Part shown: positions 7,472-15,367 of the stretch, one piece after another
Layout: the number at the start of each line of letters is the position of its first letter
How positions within the stretch are numbered: the first letter of the stretch is position 1
The notes under the pieces: model-generated
What the model was told of the DNA's origin: nothing
The model's database searches: none
Seen by the model: the letters and a program-made list of their open reading frames with translations, nothing else
Program-made: the position numbers and the translations under genes
Source: Clostridiales bacterium
GTDB lineage: Bacteria; Bacillota; Clostridia; Christensenellales; CAG-138
Reading direction: 5' to 3'
Assembly: GCA_031270585.1 (NCBI GenBank)
Contig: JAISXK010000091.1
Location: 1 to 18,946 of the forward strand
Length of the DNA: 18,946 nucleotides

Positions 7472-8101
7472 ATGGAAACCAAACGCGCGGCAAATATGGA
7501 AGGGCGCAAACCGCCGGCGGCATATTCCAGGCAGTCGAAAAAAAACGCTGAGAAGAGCGCGGGTAAACCCGTGTCGATAGGCGCTATCGTGAGCGTGCTG
7601 CTGGTATTGATAATCGTGACGGTGCTGGCGCTCGTCTATTTTGATCTTATAGGCGTGAAGGATGTGGCCGTAAGATTTTTAGGGCTGGATGAACCCACAA
7701 ACAGATATATGCAGCAGCTTGCCGATAAAGAGACGGCGCTTGCGCAAACAGAGCTTAACAACGCTGAAAAGGAGCTCGCGCTTGATAAGCGCGAAAAAGA
7801 GCTTGATAAGCGCGCGGTTGATCTTGGCGAATTCGAAAAAGAACTGCTGCAAAGGCAGGAAGCGCTGGGCCAGCTGCAAACCCTGGTGGAAGGCTTAAAC
7901 GCGGATATCGGTTCCACCGCGCTGATGCTGGAGGGTATGGACGCAGCCAAGGCGGCCGACGCGCTGAACAACCTGTATAGCGTAACGGATATCGCAAGGC
8001 TGCTGCTCGCCATGAAGAGCGAGAACGCGTCCAAGGTGCTAAACTCCATGCCGGCCGACAGGGCCGCTGCGGTGATCGCGGAAATGCTTCGTTATTCATG
8101 A
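7472..8101 (+). CDS. ylxF: YlxF/MotE-family membrane protein (flagellar-operon protein with MgtE_N-like tail)
   Basis: The 209-residue product has a basic N-terminus, one transmembrane helix (about 35-60), a strongly predicted coiled coil (about 78-145, many K/E heptads) and a small helical domain (about 155-209, with LNNLYSVTDIARLLLAMK and SMPADRAAAVIAEML). That domain resembles the MgtE N-terminal domain. This layout and the position between fliJ and fliK are those of Bacillus subtilis YlxF and the MotE family. The exact function in Firmicutes is not firmly established; a role near the motor or export gate is inferred. The ATG has GAGGTG 5 bases upstream. Confidence 0.82.
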   Translation: METKRAANMEGRKPPAAYSRQSKKNAEKSAGKPVSIGAIVSVLLVLIIVTVLALVYFDLIGVKDVAVRFLGLDEPTNRYMQQLADKETALAQTELNNAEKELALDKREKELDKRAVDLGEFEKELLQRQEALGQLQTLVEGLNADIGSTALMLEGMDAAKAADALNNLYSVTDIARLLLAMKSENASKVLNSMPADRAAAVIAEMLRYS

Positions 8102-8146
8102 TAACGTCGGGTTATCTCGAATATATATTCAGGCGCTGGAAATGAG

Positions 8147-8209
8147 GTGCATATAAAAATCAAATCATTGCGTTATCTCATAAATTTTAGGAGGTGGGAC
8201 TATCGTTAA
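8147..8209 (+). CDS. Possible 20-codon upstream ORF overlapping the fliK start
   Basis: GTG at 8147 opens a 20-codon frame (MHIKIKSLRYLINFRRWDYR) ending in TAA at 8207-8209, immediately past the predicted fliK start at 8202. A partial GGA(AATGAG) lies before the GTG. It could be a translational-coupling leader peptide, but short basic frames also arise by chance. Confidence 0.22.
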   Translation: MHIKIKSLRYLINFRRWDYR

Positions 8210-8291
8210 CACGATATTACCTGTTCAAGGAACAGATCCGCCTGCGGCAAACGGTAACCCCAAAATAAAGCCCGGTAACCACTATAAGGAT
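8189..8291 (+). other. Shine-Dalgarno and probable true 5' end of fliK with AUC start codon
   Basis: AGGAGG (8189-8194) is a perfect ribosome-binding sequence. Seven bases later, in the fliK frame, comes ATC at 8202, followed by an open reading frame (VNTILPVQGTDPPAANG...) that runs without a stop into the fliK body. No ATG, GTG or TTG occurs in frame until GTG at 8292, which has no usable ribosome site. So either fliK starts with the rare codon AUC or an ATG has been altered by mutation or sequence error. The added N-terminus of 30 residues looks like coding sequence. Confidence 0.6.
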
Positions 8292-9416
8292 GTGCGGGAT
8301 AAAGTCGTCAACGGCATATCCGATAAAACAGGCAAAGCCCATGGGCGCAAAGAGCCTGAATACGATTACGCGGCGGCTGAGGGATATGTAAACGATCCTT
8401 CGGCTACGCAAAAGCAACCGCAAAACGGGGTTAACCAGGATACGCAGGATGGAAACGTAAATATTGAAGAGGTCGGCACATGCTTAAATTCCGGCGGCAC
8501 AGAGGAAGGAATTGTTAGCATTCTCGAAGGATTCGGGTTGCTTGACTTAAACGCGGACGGAACCGTTGGCACTCCTGCGGCGGCAGAGATACAGGGCGCG
8601 ATAGAAGAAGCGCTTGCCGCCATCGGCCAAAACGACGCTGCGGCGGAAATAGCCGTGCAGTACGAGCAAAACCCGGTAAACGGCGACGGCTTACCGGCGG
8701 AGATTGGCGCGAAGCTTGGGGAAGAGGTTACCTGGCGGCAGCGCTCCTTGGAGAATACGAACAGTGAAGATACGGCGCGTGGCGCCGAAAAGCTTGTTAC
8801 ATCGATACGTGACGCTATAGTACGCGCTGTGAAGGTCACAGACAACCAAGAGACCAATGACGAGAGCGACGGCATGTCTGCCGGCGCGGAGGGTCTGGTT
8901 GCGGATCAGCGCGTGGCGGGGCCGGCAAGCCGGGAATTTAACCCCGATGCGGTGCATCAGGCGGCGACACCCATGCAGATGGAAGAAAATATTTTCAACA
9001 TGATTGAAAGTATTTCCGCAAACGCCGCGAAGGGCAACGAGGAGTTTCAGTTGCAACTCGTGCCCGAGCACCTTGGCCGGTTGAGCATCAAGCTTACTAT
9101 GGAAGGCGAGATGATCAGAGCGCAGATTAAAGCGGCGGATATGAGCACAAAAAGCCTTATAGAGGCCGAGCTGCCGCTGCTGGAAGACGCGCTGCGCACA
9201 CGCGGTATAGAAATCGCCAAGATCGATGTAACGTATCAGGCGGCTGAGTTTGATTTTCAAAACCAGCAGCACACGCAAAGCAACTATTTTTCTAAAAGCA
9301 ACGCGGGCACTTACGCGCTGAACACGATGGGGCAGGATGGTCTGGAAAATTTCTTTGACGTTGTCTCCGGACTTGACCTCTACACACAGACGAGCTCCGT
9401 CGAATTCCGCGCCTGA
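8292..9416 (+). CDS. fliK: FliK, hook-length control protein (start probably 8202)
   Basis: FliK is a secreted ruler that sets hook length and switches the export gate to filament substrates. The first conventional start is GTG at 8292, giving 374 residues, but the frame is open back to 8202 where a strong Shine-Dalgarno sits (see separate entry), which would give 404. The N-terminal two-thirds is low-complexity, acidic and poorly conserved. Residues about 250-315 form the Flg_hook domain (EEFQLQLVPEHLGRLSIKLT to LRTRGIEIAKIDVTY), with the typical LxPExLGxLxVxL signature. Position between ylxF and flgD supports the call. Confidence 0.93.
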   Translation: MRDKVVNGISDKTGKAHGRKEPEYDYAAAEGYVNDPSATQKQPQNGVNQDTQDGNVNIEEVGTCLNSGGTEEGIVSILEGFGLLDLNADGTVGTPAAAEIQGAIEEALAAIGQNDAAAEIAVQYEQNPVNGDGLPAEIGAKLGEEVTWRQRSLENTNSEDTARGAEKLVTSIRDAIVRAVKVTDNQETNDESDGMSAGAEGLVADQRVAGPASREFNPDAVHQAATPMQMEENIFNMIESISANAAKGNEEFQLQLVPEHLGRLSIKLTMEGEMIRAQIKAADMSTKSLIEAELPLLEDALRTRGIEIAKIDVTYQAAEFDFQNQQHTQSNYFSKSNAGTYALNTMGQDGLENFFDVVSGLDLYTQTSSVEFRA

Positions 9417-9436
9417 AAAAGGAGTGTAAAAATTTT

Positions 9437-10111
9437 ATGGCAACCATTGAGGGTACTTCTGCGGTACGCACGCTGGAAGAATACCAAAAGACCGCGCGCC
9501 AGCCCACGAACGAGTTGGGCAAAGACGCGTTTTTGGGGCTTTTTGTAGCGCAATTGGCCAATCAGGATCCGCTTGCGCCCACGAGTGACGCCGATTTTAT
9601 CGCACAGCTGGCGCAGTTTTCCGCGCTGGAGCAGATGCAAACGCTAACCGCCGCCACGCTGCAAAGCCAGGCGTATGCGCTTACGGGTAAATACGTATAC
9701 GTTTCGCAGGTGGTCGAGGGCGTTGAGACCGTTACCTTTGGCCGGGTGGATGGCATTATCAACAGCAACGGCCAAAGCCTTCTTGTAATCGGCGAGGGAA
9801 AATTCACCATGGATCGGGTCATAGGCATTGCCAACGTGACCGACGACATGAGCGCTGCCATCGCGCAAAGCTCGGCGCTGATAGGCAAAATTGTCACGGC
9901 CGTAACCTATGAGGAAGGCACGGAGACGCCTGTCGAAACGAGAGGCGCCGTGCAAAAAATACTGGTAAGATCCGGAGAGATGTATGCGTTAATAGGCAAT
10001 ACCGAGGTGCCCGTTAACAGCATTACCGAAATTTCAGGCTACGCCGCCGCGGGCGGCGAGTTGGAAGAAGACGCCGGTTCACCTATCATTGACGGAGGAA
10101 CACCACTATGA
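9437..10111 (+). CDS. flgD: FlgD, hook-assembly scaffold (hook cap)
   Basis: FlgD caps the growing hook and is needed for FlgE polymerisation. The protein is 224 residues with the conserved N-terminal signature LGKDAFLGLFVAQLANQDPL (27-46) and DADFIAQLAQFSALEQMQTL (51-70), followed by a beta-rich C-terminus. The ATG at 9437 has GGAG 12 bases upstream, a long spacing. Its TGA overlaps the flgE start in an ATGA junction. Confidence 0.95.
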   Translation: MATIEGTSAVRTLEEYQKTARQPTNELGKDAFLGLFVAQLANQDPLAPTSDADFIAQLAQFSALEQMQTLTAATLQSQAYALTGKYVYVSQVVEGVETVTFGRVDGIINSNGQSLLVIGEGKFTMDRVIGIANVTDDMSAAIAQSSALIGKIVTAVTYEEGTETPVETRGAVQKILVRSGEMYALIGNTEVPVNSITEISGYAAAGGELEEDAGSPIIDGGTPL

Positions 10112-10959
10112 TGCGCTCTCTATACTCGGGCATTACCGGGTTGCGTAACCACCAAACACGTATGGACGTGATAGGCAACAACATCGCCAACGTTAATACT
10201 GCGGGCTATAAATATTCGCGTACCGTTTTTCAGGATCTTTACTCGCAATCCATGGGCGCGGCGTCGGCAAGCACGGCTTCGCGCGGCGGAACCAACCCCA
10301 ACCAGATTGGTCTTGGCGTAACGCTCAACTCCATCGATATCATACACACGCAGGGCGCCGCGCAGTATACCGGCACCTGGCTTGATAATATGATAGACGG
10401 CGACGGTTATTTCGTTAAAAGGATATACGAAAGCGACGGCACTACGCCTTACGAAACGGTATACACGCGCGCGGGCAACTTCTACCTCGATAACAACGAT
10501 TACCTGGTGGATGCCGACGGTATGTTCATTATGGGCTATACGTCGCCGGTGCCCGATACTCCCACGCAAGCCGATCTTGCAAAAATTCTTATCGATGACG
10601 CTACTTATTATAATGTCAAGATCGACGATAAGGGCATGGTATCGGGCATAAACAGGGGTACCGGCCTGGTAGAGGATATCAGCCAGTTGGCCATCGCGAC
10701 ATTCGCAAACATAAGCGGCCTTGAAAAGGCGGGCGGCAACAACTATGTGAATACCCCCAACTCCGGCAATGCCGTTTATGGCAAGGCGGGCGGCGCCGGC
10801 GTGGGCGTTATCAATCCCAACGCGCTCGAAATGTCGAACGTTGACCTTGCCACGGAGTTTACCGATATGATAGTAACGCAAAGGGGATTTCAGGCGAACT
10901 CCAGAACGATCACCGTGAGCGATACCATGTTGGAAGAATTGATCAACCTGAAGCGTTGA
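10108..10959 (+). CDS. flgE: FlgE, flagellar hook protein (FlgE/FlgF/FlgG family)
   Basis: This 283-residue axial protein has the N-terminal rod/hook signature (LYSGITGLRNHQTRMDVIGN, NNIANVNTAGYK at 24-35), a central beta domain and the C-terminal axial helix (SNVDLATEFTDMIVTQRGFQ to LEELINLKR). Its size is close to the short Bacillus hook protein of about 264 residues, and its place after fliK and flgD favours hook over rod protein. FlgG-type assignment is possible by sequence alone. The ATG at 10108 has GGAGGA 8 bases upstream inside flgD; a second ATG follows at once. Confidence 0.92.
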   Translation: MMRSLYSGITGLRNHQTRMDVIGNNIANVNTAGYKYSRTVFQDLYSQSMGAASASTASRGGTNPNQIGLGVTLNSIDIIHTQGAAQYTGTWLDNMIDGDGYFVKRIYESDGTTPYETVYTRAGNFYLDNNDYLVDADGMFIMGYTSPVPDTPTQADLAKILIDDATYYNVKIDDKGMVSGINRGTGLVEDISQLAIATFANISGLEKAGGNNYVNTPNSGNAVYGKAGGAGVGVINPNALEMSNVDLATEFTDMIVTQRGFQANSRTITVSDTMLEELINLKR

Positions 10960-10973
10960 CGCAGAGGATAAAC

Positions 10974-11003
10974 GCGCGCCGGGCGTCGTGGCGCCCGGCG
11001 CGC
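10974..11003 (+). other. Very strong GC-rich hairpin after flgE without a U-tract
   Basis: GCGCGCCGGGCG (10974-10985), a 6-base loop and CGCCCGGCGCGC (10992-11003) form a perfect 12-bp stem. The sequence that follows is not T-rich, so it is not a standard intrinsic terminator. It lies 15 bases after the flgE stop in the 99-base gap before flbD, where it could protect the upstream mRNA from 3' decay or cause partial termination. Confidence 0.8.
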
Positions 11004-11058
11004 CCAAATGCGAAAGCTCAGTTAACACAAGCTACTAAAAACCAAAGGATGATGCCAT

Positions 11059-11268
11059 ATGATCAGAGTAACGCGCTTGAATAAAGAAGAGTTTCTGGTA
11101 AATGGGGAGCTTATCGAGTTTGTGGAGGAAACGCCGCATACGGTTATATCCATGACGTCCGGCCGCAGGCTCGTGGTTGCGGAAACTTCAGAGCAGGTGC
11201 GGCAATTGGTTATAGATTATAAACGGCTGCTTTTGAGGGAAGGCCCTTTTGAGCGCCATGAAAGTTAG
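11059..11268 (+). CDS. swrD: FlbD/SwrD family small flagellar protein
   Basis: The 69-residue product (MIRVTRLNKEEFLVNGELIE, VISMTSGRRLVVAETSEQV) matches the small FlbD-family protein found after flgE in Firmicutes. In Bacillus subtilis it is called SwrD and raises motor power and swarming. It should not be confused with the unrelated Caulobacter regulator FlbD. AAAGGA sits 9 bases before the ATG. It is followed 12 bases later by motA, which fits a link with stator function. Confidence 0.9.
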   Translation: MIRVTRLNKEEFLVNGELIEFVEETPHTVISMTSGRRLVVAETSEQVRQLVIDYKRLLLREGPFERHES

Positions 11269-11280
11269 GGGTGTAAAAGT

Positions 11281-12093
11281 TTGGAACTAACAACGATCAT
11301 TGGCCTATTGGCCGGCTTTGCCGCAATTGTCATTTCCATACTGATTGATAAAGGCGGCGATATCGCCAGCTTTTACAACCTGCCGGCTATATTTATTACC
11401 GTTGTGGGGGCGTTGTGTTCTACGGTTGTGGCATTCCCGCTGAAAACGCTCAAATCGCTATTTTCGGTTGTTAAAAACGCTTTCCGTAAAAAGGATATTG
11501 ATCTGCAGCGCGATATTGAAATGATTATCAGCATTGCAAATGTAGCCAGACGCGAAGGCTTGCTTGCGCTTGAGGACGCCGTTACGGAAATTGACAGCCC
11601 TTTCTTTAAAAAGGGCGTTATGCTCGTTGTTGACGGCGCGGATCCCGAGCTGGTGAAAAACATTATGGAAGCGGAAATATACTTTGTGCAGGACAGGCAC
11701 AGCACGGGCCAGGCCGTGTTGGAAACGTTGGGCGAATTGGCGCCGGCGTATGGCATGATAGGCACGCTGATTGGCCTGATTAACATGCTGAAAAATCTGA
11801 GCGACACCGACGCGCTGGGCCCCGGCATGGCTGTCGCGTTGATTACCACATTTTATGGATCGCTGCTCGCAAACCTCGTGTTTATTCCGCTGGCCAAAAA
11901 GCTAAAGGTGCAAACCGCGGAAGAAACGCTGGAAAAAGAGTTGCTGCTCGAAGGACTCCTATCCATACAGGATGGCGAAAATCCGCGTATTATCAAAGAC
12001 AAGCTATACTCCTTTATTGCCCGCAGCGAAATCAAAGATACGGGCAGCACTAAAAGCGACAGGCAAGAGACCGGAGAAATAGCCAATGAGTAA
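11281..12093 (+). CDS. motA: MotA, flagellar stator protein
   Basis: MotA with MotB forms the ion-driven stator. The 270-residue protein has four predicted membrane helices (about 5-22, 34-54, 148-170, 184-206) and a large cytoplasmic loop between the second and third. The charged residues that contact FliG are present (Arg90 or Arg91, Glu98). The two conserved prolines near the channel are seen in APAYGMIGTLIGLI (P155) and FIPLAKKL (P203). The start is a TTG at 11281 preceded by AGGGGTG. The end overlaps motB by 8 bases. Confidence 0.96.
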   Translation: MELTTIIGLLAGFAAIVISILIDKGGDIASFYNLPAIFITVVGALCSTVVAFPLKTLKSLFSVVKNAFRKKDIDLQRDIEMIISIANVARREGLLALEDAVTEIDSPFFKKGVMLVVDGADPELVKNIMEAEIYFVQDRHSTGQAVLETLGELAPAYGMIGTLIGLINMLKNLSDTDALGPGMAVALITTFYGSLLANLVFIPLAKKLKVQTAEETLEKELLLEGLLSIQDGENPRIIKDKLYSFIARSEIKDTGSTKSDRQETGEIANE

Positions 12094-12823
12094 GAGAGGA
12101 CAAAAAGAAGAGCATAAGTCCGGCGCGCCCGCATGGATGACCACATACGGGGACATGGTTACACTCGTGCTGACGTTTTTTGTATTGCTGTTCTCTTTTT
12201 CGACCATAGATGCGAAAAAATGGGAAGCCGTTGTGTCTTCCTTTACGGGGAATCGTTTAGTCGTCATAGAGCCGCTGGATCCGGGCGCCGTAGTGCAGGG
12301 GTTTGATATGCCTACGCCCAGGCCCGCCCCATCCAATACCGAGGAGGAAAAGGATGAGTTTGACGAGCTTTACGAGCGCATAAGCAACTATATAGAAGAA
12401 AACGCTTTAACTTCGCAGCTGGCGGTGGATAGATCCGAAGGCGTTATACTTTTAACCATTAACGATTCGGCGCTGTTTGATTCCGGCAAGGATATAATCA
12501 AACCCGAAGCGGCGGAGCTATTAAGAAAGGTGGCACTGATATTTGACGAATACCAGGATAACATCGCGCAAATTCGCATAGAAGGGCATACGGATAACGT
12601 GCCGATTGAAACGGCGCAGTTCCCCAGCAATTGGGAGCTTTCCATGGGGCGCGCAAGCAAGGTGCTGCAATTCTTTTTGGCGAACTCCATCATACCGCCC
12701 CCCAAATACGCGGGGCTGGGATATGGGGAATATCACCCGGTCGCCTCTAACGACAACGAAGCGGGTAAGGCGCGCAACAGGCGTGTGGATTTTGTAATAG
12801 AGAGTATTCAAAATATTGAGTGA
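12086..12823 (+). CDS. motB: MotB, stator protein with peptidoglycan-binding domain
   Basis: The 245-residue protein has a short basic cytoplasmic tail, one membrane helix (about 21-40) with the essential ion-binding aspartate Asp23 in the context YGDMVTLVLTFFVLLFSFS, a linker/plug region, and an OmpA-like peptidoglycan-binding domain at about 130-240 (IRIEGHTDNVPI, NWELSMGRA, NRRVDFVIE). Whether it uses protons or sodium cannot be decided by eye. It overlaps motA at its start and ends in GTGA, which overlaps a possible GTG start of fliL. Confidence 0.96.
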   Translation: MSKRGQKEEHKSGAPAWMTTYGDMVTLVLTFFVLLFSFSTIDAKKWEAVVSSFTGNRLVVIEPLDPGAVVQGFDMPTPRPAPSNTEEEKDEFDELYERISNYIEENALTSQLAVDRSEGVILLTINDSALFDSGKDIIKPEAAELLRKVALIFDEYQDNIAQIRIEGHTDNVPIETAQFPSNWELSMGRASKVLQFFLANSIIPPPKYAGLGYGEYHPVASNDNEAGKARNRRVDFVIESIQNIE

Positions 12824-12834
12824 GGGTGGGCAAT

Positions 12835-13248
12835 ATGAATAAAAAAGCTTTAGCGGTGATTGTGCTTCTTATTGTAGCGGCGGCGGCGGCGGCGATATAT
12901 TTTTTGGTGCTGGCGCCGGCAAGCGTGCCCGTGGAGGCATTCAGCGCTTATATGCCGGGGGATTACGTCATAACAAACATCAAAGACAGCCAATACCTGA
13001 TTAAGGCGACCGTTGTGCTGGAGGTAAACCGGCCTGCCGACGACGAGGAGTTTTACCGGTATTTGGAGGAAAACCAGCATATTATCCGCGATGTGATCGT
13101 GATGACTTTGCGCTCCAAAACCTATGACGAGCTTATGGCGGAGGATCCAAAAGCGTTATTGGCTGACGAGCTCATCACGAAAATCAACCAAAAACTACAG
13201 ATAGACAATGTGAAAGATATTTATTTTGCGGATTATGTCGTAAATTAA
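12835..13248 (+). CDS. fliL: FliL, stator-associated basal-body protein
   Basis: FliL surrounds or supports the stator and stabilises torque. The product has 137 residues from ATG at 12835, preceded by GAGGGTGG. A GTG at 12820 overlapping the motB stop would add five residues (MRVGN). There is one N-terminal membrane helix (about 4-26) containing an Ala run encoded by six GCG codons (12877-12894), then the FliL domain ending TKINQKLQIDNVKDIYFADYVV, typical for the family. Confidence 0.92.
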   Translation: MNKKALAVIVLLIVAAAAAAIYFLVLAPASVPVEAFSAYMPGDYVITNIKDSQYLIKATVVLEVNRPADDEEFYRYLEENQHIIRDVIVMTLRSKTYDELMAEDPKALLADELITKINQKLQIDNVKDIYFADYVVN

Positions 13249-13268
13249 CTGCGTATAGCGCAGAAATA

Positions 13269-13277
13269 TGATAGAAT
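13269..13277 (+). promoter_or_regulatory. Possible internal promoter before fliM (extended -10)
   Basis: TGATAGAAT (13269-13277) is an extended -10 element in the 60-base gap between fliL and fliM. No good -35 is present at the correct distance. A small CTGCG/CGCAG hairpin lies just upstream at 13249-13263. An internal promoter that adds expression of the switch genes is possible but weakly supported. Confidence 0.25.
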
Positions 13278-13308
13278 ACACGTAGTATATAAAAACGGGA
13301 GATGTTCA

Positions 13309-14313
13309 TTGGCAGATATATTATCTCAAAATGAAATAGACGGACTGCTTCGCGCTCTGACTTCCGGAAAGGATACCGCAGTTGCGGAAGAACCTGTGGA
13401 GGAGCCAAGCGACGAGGTTCGGCCATACAATTTTCGCACGGCAAACAAGTTTTCCAAAGAGCAAATTCGCATGCTCCACTTTATATACGAAAACTTTGCC
13501 GGGCGGCTTGGCACGTTTTTATCGGGCACGCTGCGCGCGAACTGCGAAGCGGAAGTGATTTCCGTAGAGGAGCAGACGTTTTTGGAATTCAACAATTCGC
13601 TGCCTACGCCCGCGTTTCTGGCGATGTTTACCATGCCGCCGCTTGCGGGCTCCTCCATGCTTGAGCTTTCGCCCGGCGTATCCTTTGAAATCATCAGCAG
13701 GCTCTTTGGCGGCAAGGGCCAGGCCGAGCCTGAAACCAACAAGCCCTTTACTGATATTGAAGTCGCCATATTGCACCGCATCGTGCAGCAGATGCTTGGC
13801 GTGATGAACGACAGTTGGGAGCGCATCACAAAAGTAAACGCCAAGCTCGACAGAATAGAAACCAGCTCGCAATTCGCACAGATTGTAGCCGCGAACGAGC
13901 CCATCGTGATCATTACCATGAATGTACGCATAGGGGATGTATCCGACCTGGTCAACCTTTGCGTGCCGCACGTGGCCATACAGCCCATAGCCAAGCAATT
14001 GGCCACGGCCACTTGGTATAACGAACGCACGGCCAATATCGATAAAGACGAAATGGACATCAGCGAGATCAACCCGCGCATCAACCATACCGAGGTTACA
14101 ATGCACGCGCGCTTTAACGATACTGAGGCCACCATACTCGATGTAATCAATTTGCGGGTGGGGGATGTCATACGCGTAGACCACCCTGCCAACGACGATA
14201 TTACGGTATATGTGGAGCATATACCTAAATTTAAGGCAAAAATCGGCGCGCATGGCAAGCGGATGGCGGTTCTGATCGGCGAGGTGCTGGAGGAGGAGTT
14301 GAGTGATGGATAA
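13309..14313 (+). CDS. fliM: FliM, flagellar motor switch protein
   Basis: FliM forms the C ring with FliG and FliY and binds phosphorylated CheY. The 334-residue protein has the N-terminal CheY-P-binding peptide LSQNEIDGLL (5-14), the CheC-like middle domain (FTMPPLAGSSMLELSPGVSF, SRLFGGKG) and the C-terminal FliN-like domain (LDVINLRVGDVIRVD). The start is TTG at 13309, 7 bases after GGGAG. The ATG at 13302 is out of frame. Its last codons contain AGGAGGAG, which serves as ribosome site for fliY. Confidence 0.97.
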   Translation: MADILSQNEIDGLLRALTSGKDTAVAEEPVEEPSDEVRPYNFRTANKFSKEQIRMLHFIYENFAGRLGTFLSGTLRANCEAEVISVEEQTFLEFNNSLPTPAFLAMFTMPPLAGSSMLELSPGVSFEIISRLFGGKGQAEPETNKPFTDIEVAILHRIVQQMLGVMNDSWERITKVNAKLDRIETSSQFAQIVAANEPIVIITMNVRIGDVSDLVNLCVPHVAIQPIAKQLATATWYNERTANIDKDEMDISEINPRINHTEVTMHARFNDTEATILDVINLRVGDVIRVDHPANDDITVYVEHIPKFKAKIGAHGKRMAVLIGEVLEEELSDG

Positions 14314-15367
14314 TCAGCAAAACGGCGAAATCAACAACATTACTGCCAAAAATTCCATCACGCCGGAAGCACCGGGCGTTGCCGACAACGATATATGGGC
14401 GGATGAAAGAGGAATGGGTTCCGTTACAAATGGCTTAAACGAACAGGAAACCGCACATTATATGGCGGACGAACGAGCTTCAGCCCAGTATATGGGGGAA
14501 GAGGCGTTAGTTGACGATCCTTACGCGCTCAGCCGTGAGGAGAAGGACGTTATAGGGGAGATAGGCAATATCTGCATGGGCACGTCGGCTACTACGCTGT
14601 CCGCGTTGCTTACCAAGAAGGTAAGCATTACGACGCCGCAGGTGCGTGTAGCCAAAACCGTAAAGGATCTGGGGCACTATAAAAAGTCCTTTTTGGCGAT
14701 TGAGGTATCCTATACCGACGGGGTTGACGGGTATACGATACTGCTCATGCGGGAGCATGATGTAAAGGTCATCACGGATATACTCATGGGCGGCGACGGC
14801 AACGTCGACTCGGATATGCAACTTGATGAGCTGCATTTTTCCGCCATCAGCGAAGTGATGAACCAGATGGTGGGCGCGGCCTCCACATCGCTATCCAACC
14901 TGATCATGCGGCCGGTCAATATCACGCCACCGCAGATAAAAAGAATAGTAATGGAAGAGGACGACTTGAGTACACTCATCTGCAGCAAGGATATTATTAC
15001 GGTCACCAGCTTTGTAATGGAAATAAAGGGTGTGCTCGAAAGTGAGCTGATGCAGCTTTTGCCGTTTGCATTTAGCAAACAGCTTGTGAAAGAAATGATG
15101 GAAGCGCAAGGTGAAAAGGCGCAGGGGACGCCAAAAACGCAAGGAGCCCCAGCATCCCTTTATGCAGATGCCGGCGCGCACAGGCGCAAACGCCCCCGCA
15201 GGCACAAGTGCCCATGCAGGAGCAGCCGAAGCGCCAACCCGGCATACCGGCGCTTCAAGATACGCCCGTGCAGGGAGCGGCGGCATATGCGCATACCGAC
15301 GTTGTGCGGCATGAGCAGGGCGGCGCGCCACGGCGGGAACCACTATCGCAAAATCGTGTGGGGGTAA
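14306..15367 (+). CDS. fliY: FliY, CheC-like N-terminal part, frameshifted before the FliN domain
   Basis: FliY is a C-ring protein and, in Bacillus, a CheY-P phosphatase. Translation from ATG 14306 (AGGAG 7 bases upstream) gives a Gln/Asn/Glu-rich start and then two CheC-type phosphatase sites. Site one is Asp81-x3-Glu85-x2-Asn88-x22-Pro111. Site two is the SAISEVMN segment with a Pro 23 residues later. The good sequence ends in the linker at about AQGTPKTQGAPAS. Beyond about 15160 the frame becomes Arg/Cys-rich (HRRKRPRRHKCPCR) up to the stop at 15367, which is clearly a wrong-frame reading. The FliN domain expected at the C-terminus continues in the -1 frame (next entry). The gene carries a real frameshift, a programmed shift, or a one-base sequence error. 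The N-terminus lacks the CheY-binding peptide present in FliM. Confidence 0.88.
   Translation: MDNQQNGEINNITAKNSITPEAPGVADNDIWADERGMGSVTNGLNEQETAHYMADERASAQYMGEEALVDDPYALSREEKDVIGEIGNICMGTSATTLSALLTKKVSITTPQVRVAKTVKDLGHYKKSFLAIEVSYTDGVDGYTILLMREHDVKVITDILMGGDGNVDSDMQLDELHFSAISEVMNQMVGAASTSLSNLIMRPVNITPPQIKRIVMEEDDLSTLICSKDIITVTSFVMEIKGVLESELMQLLPFAFSKQLVKEMMEAQGEKAQGTPKTQGAPASLYADAGAHRRKRPRRHKCPCRSSRSANPAYRRFKIRPCRERRHMRIPTLCGMSRAARHGGNHYRKIVWG

Noticed and set aside
15111..15314. 67-codon frame 3 ORF in the fliY linker
   Set aside because: It is Arg/Ala-rich, lacks a ribosome site, and lies in a repetitive Pro/Ala/Gln-coding linker where all three frames are open.
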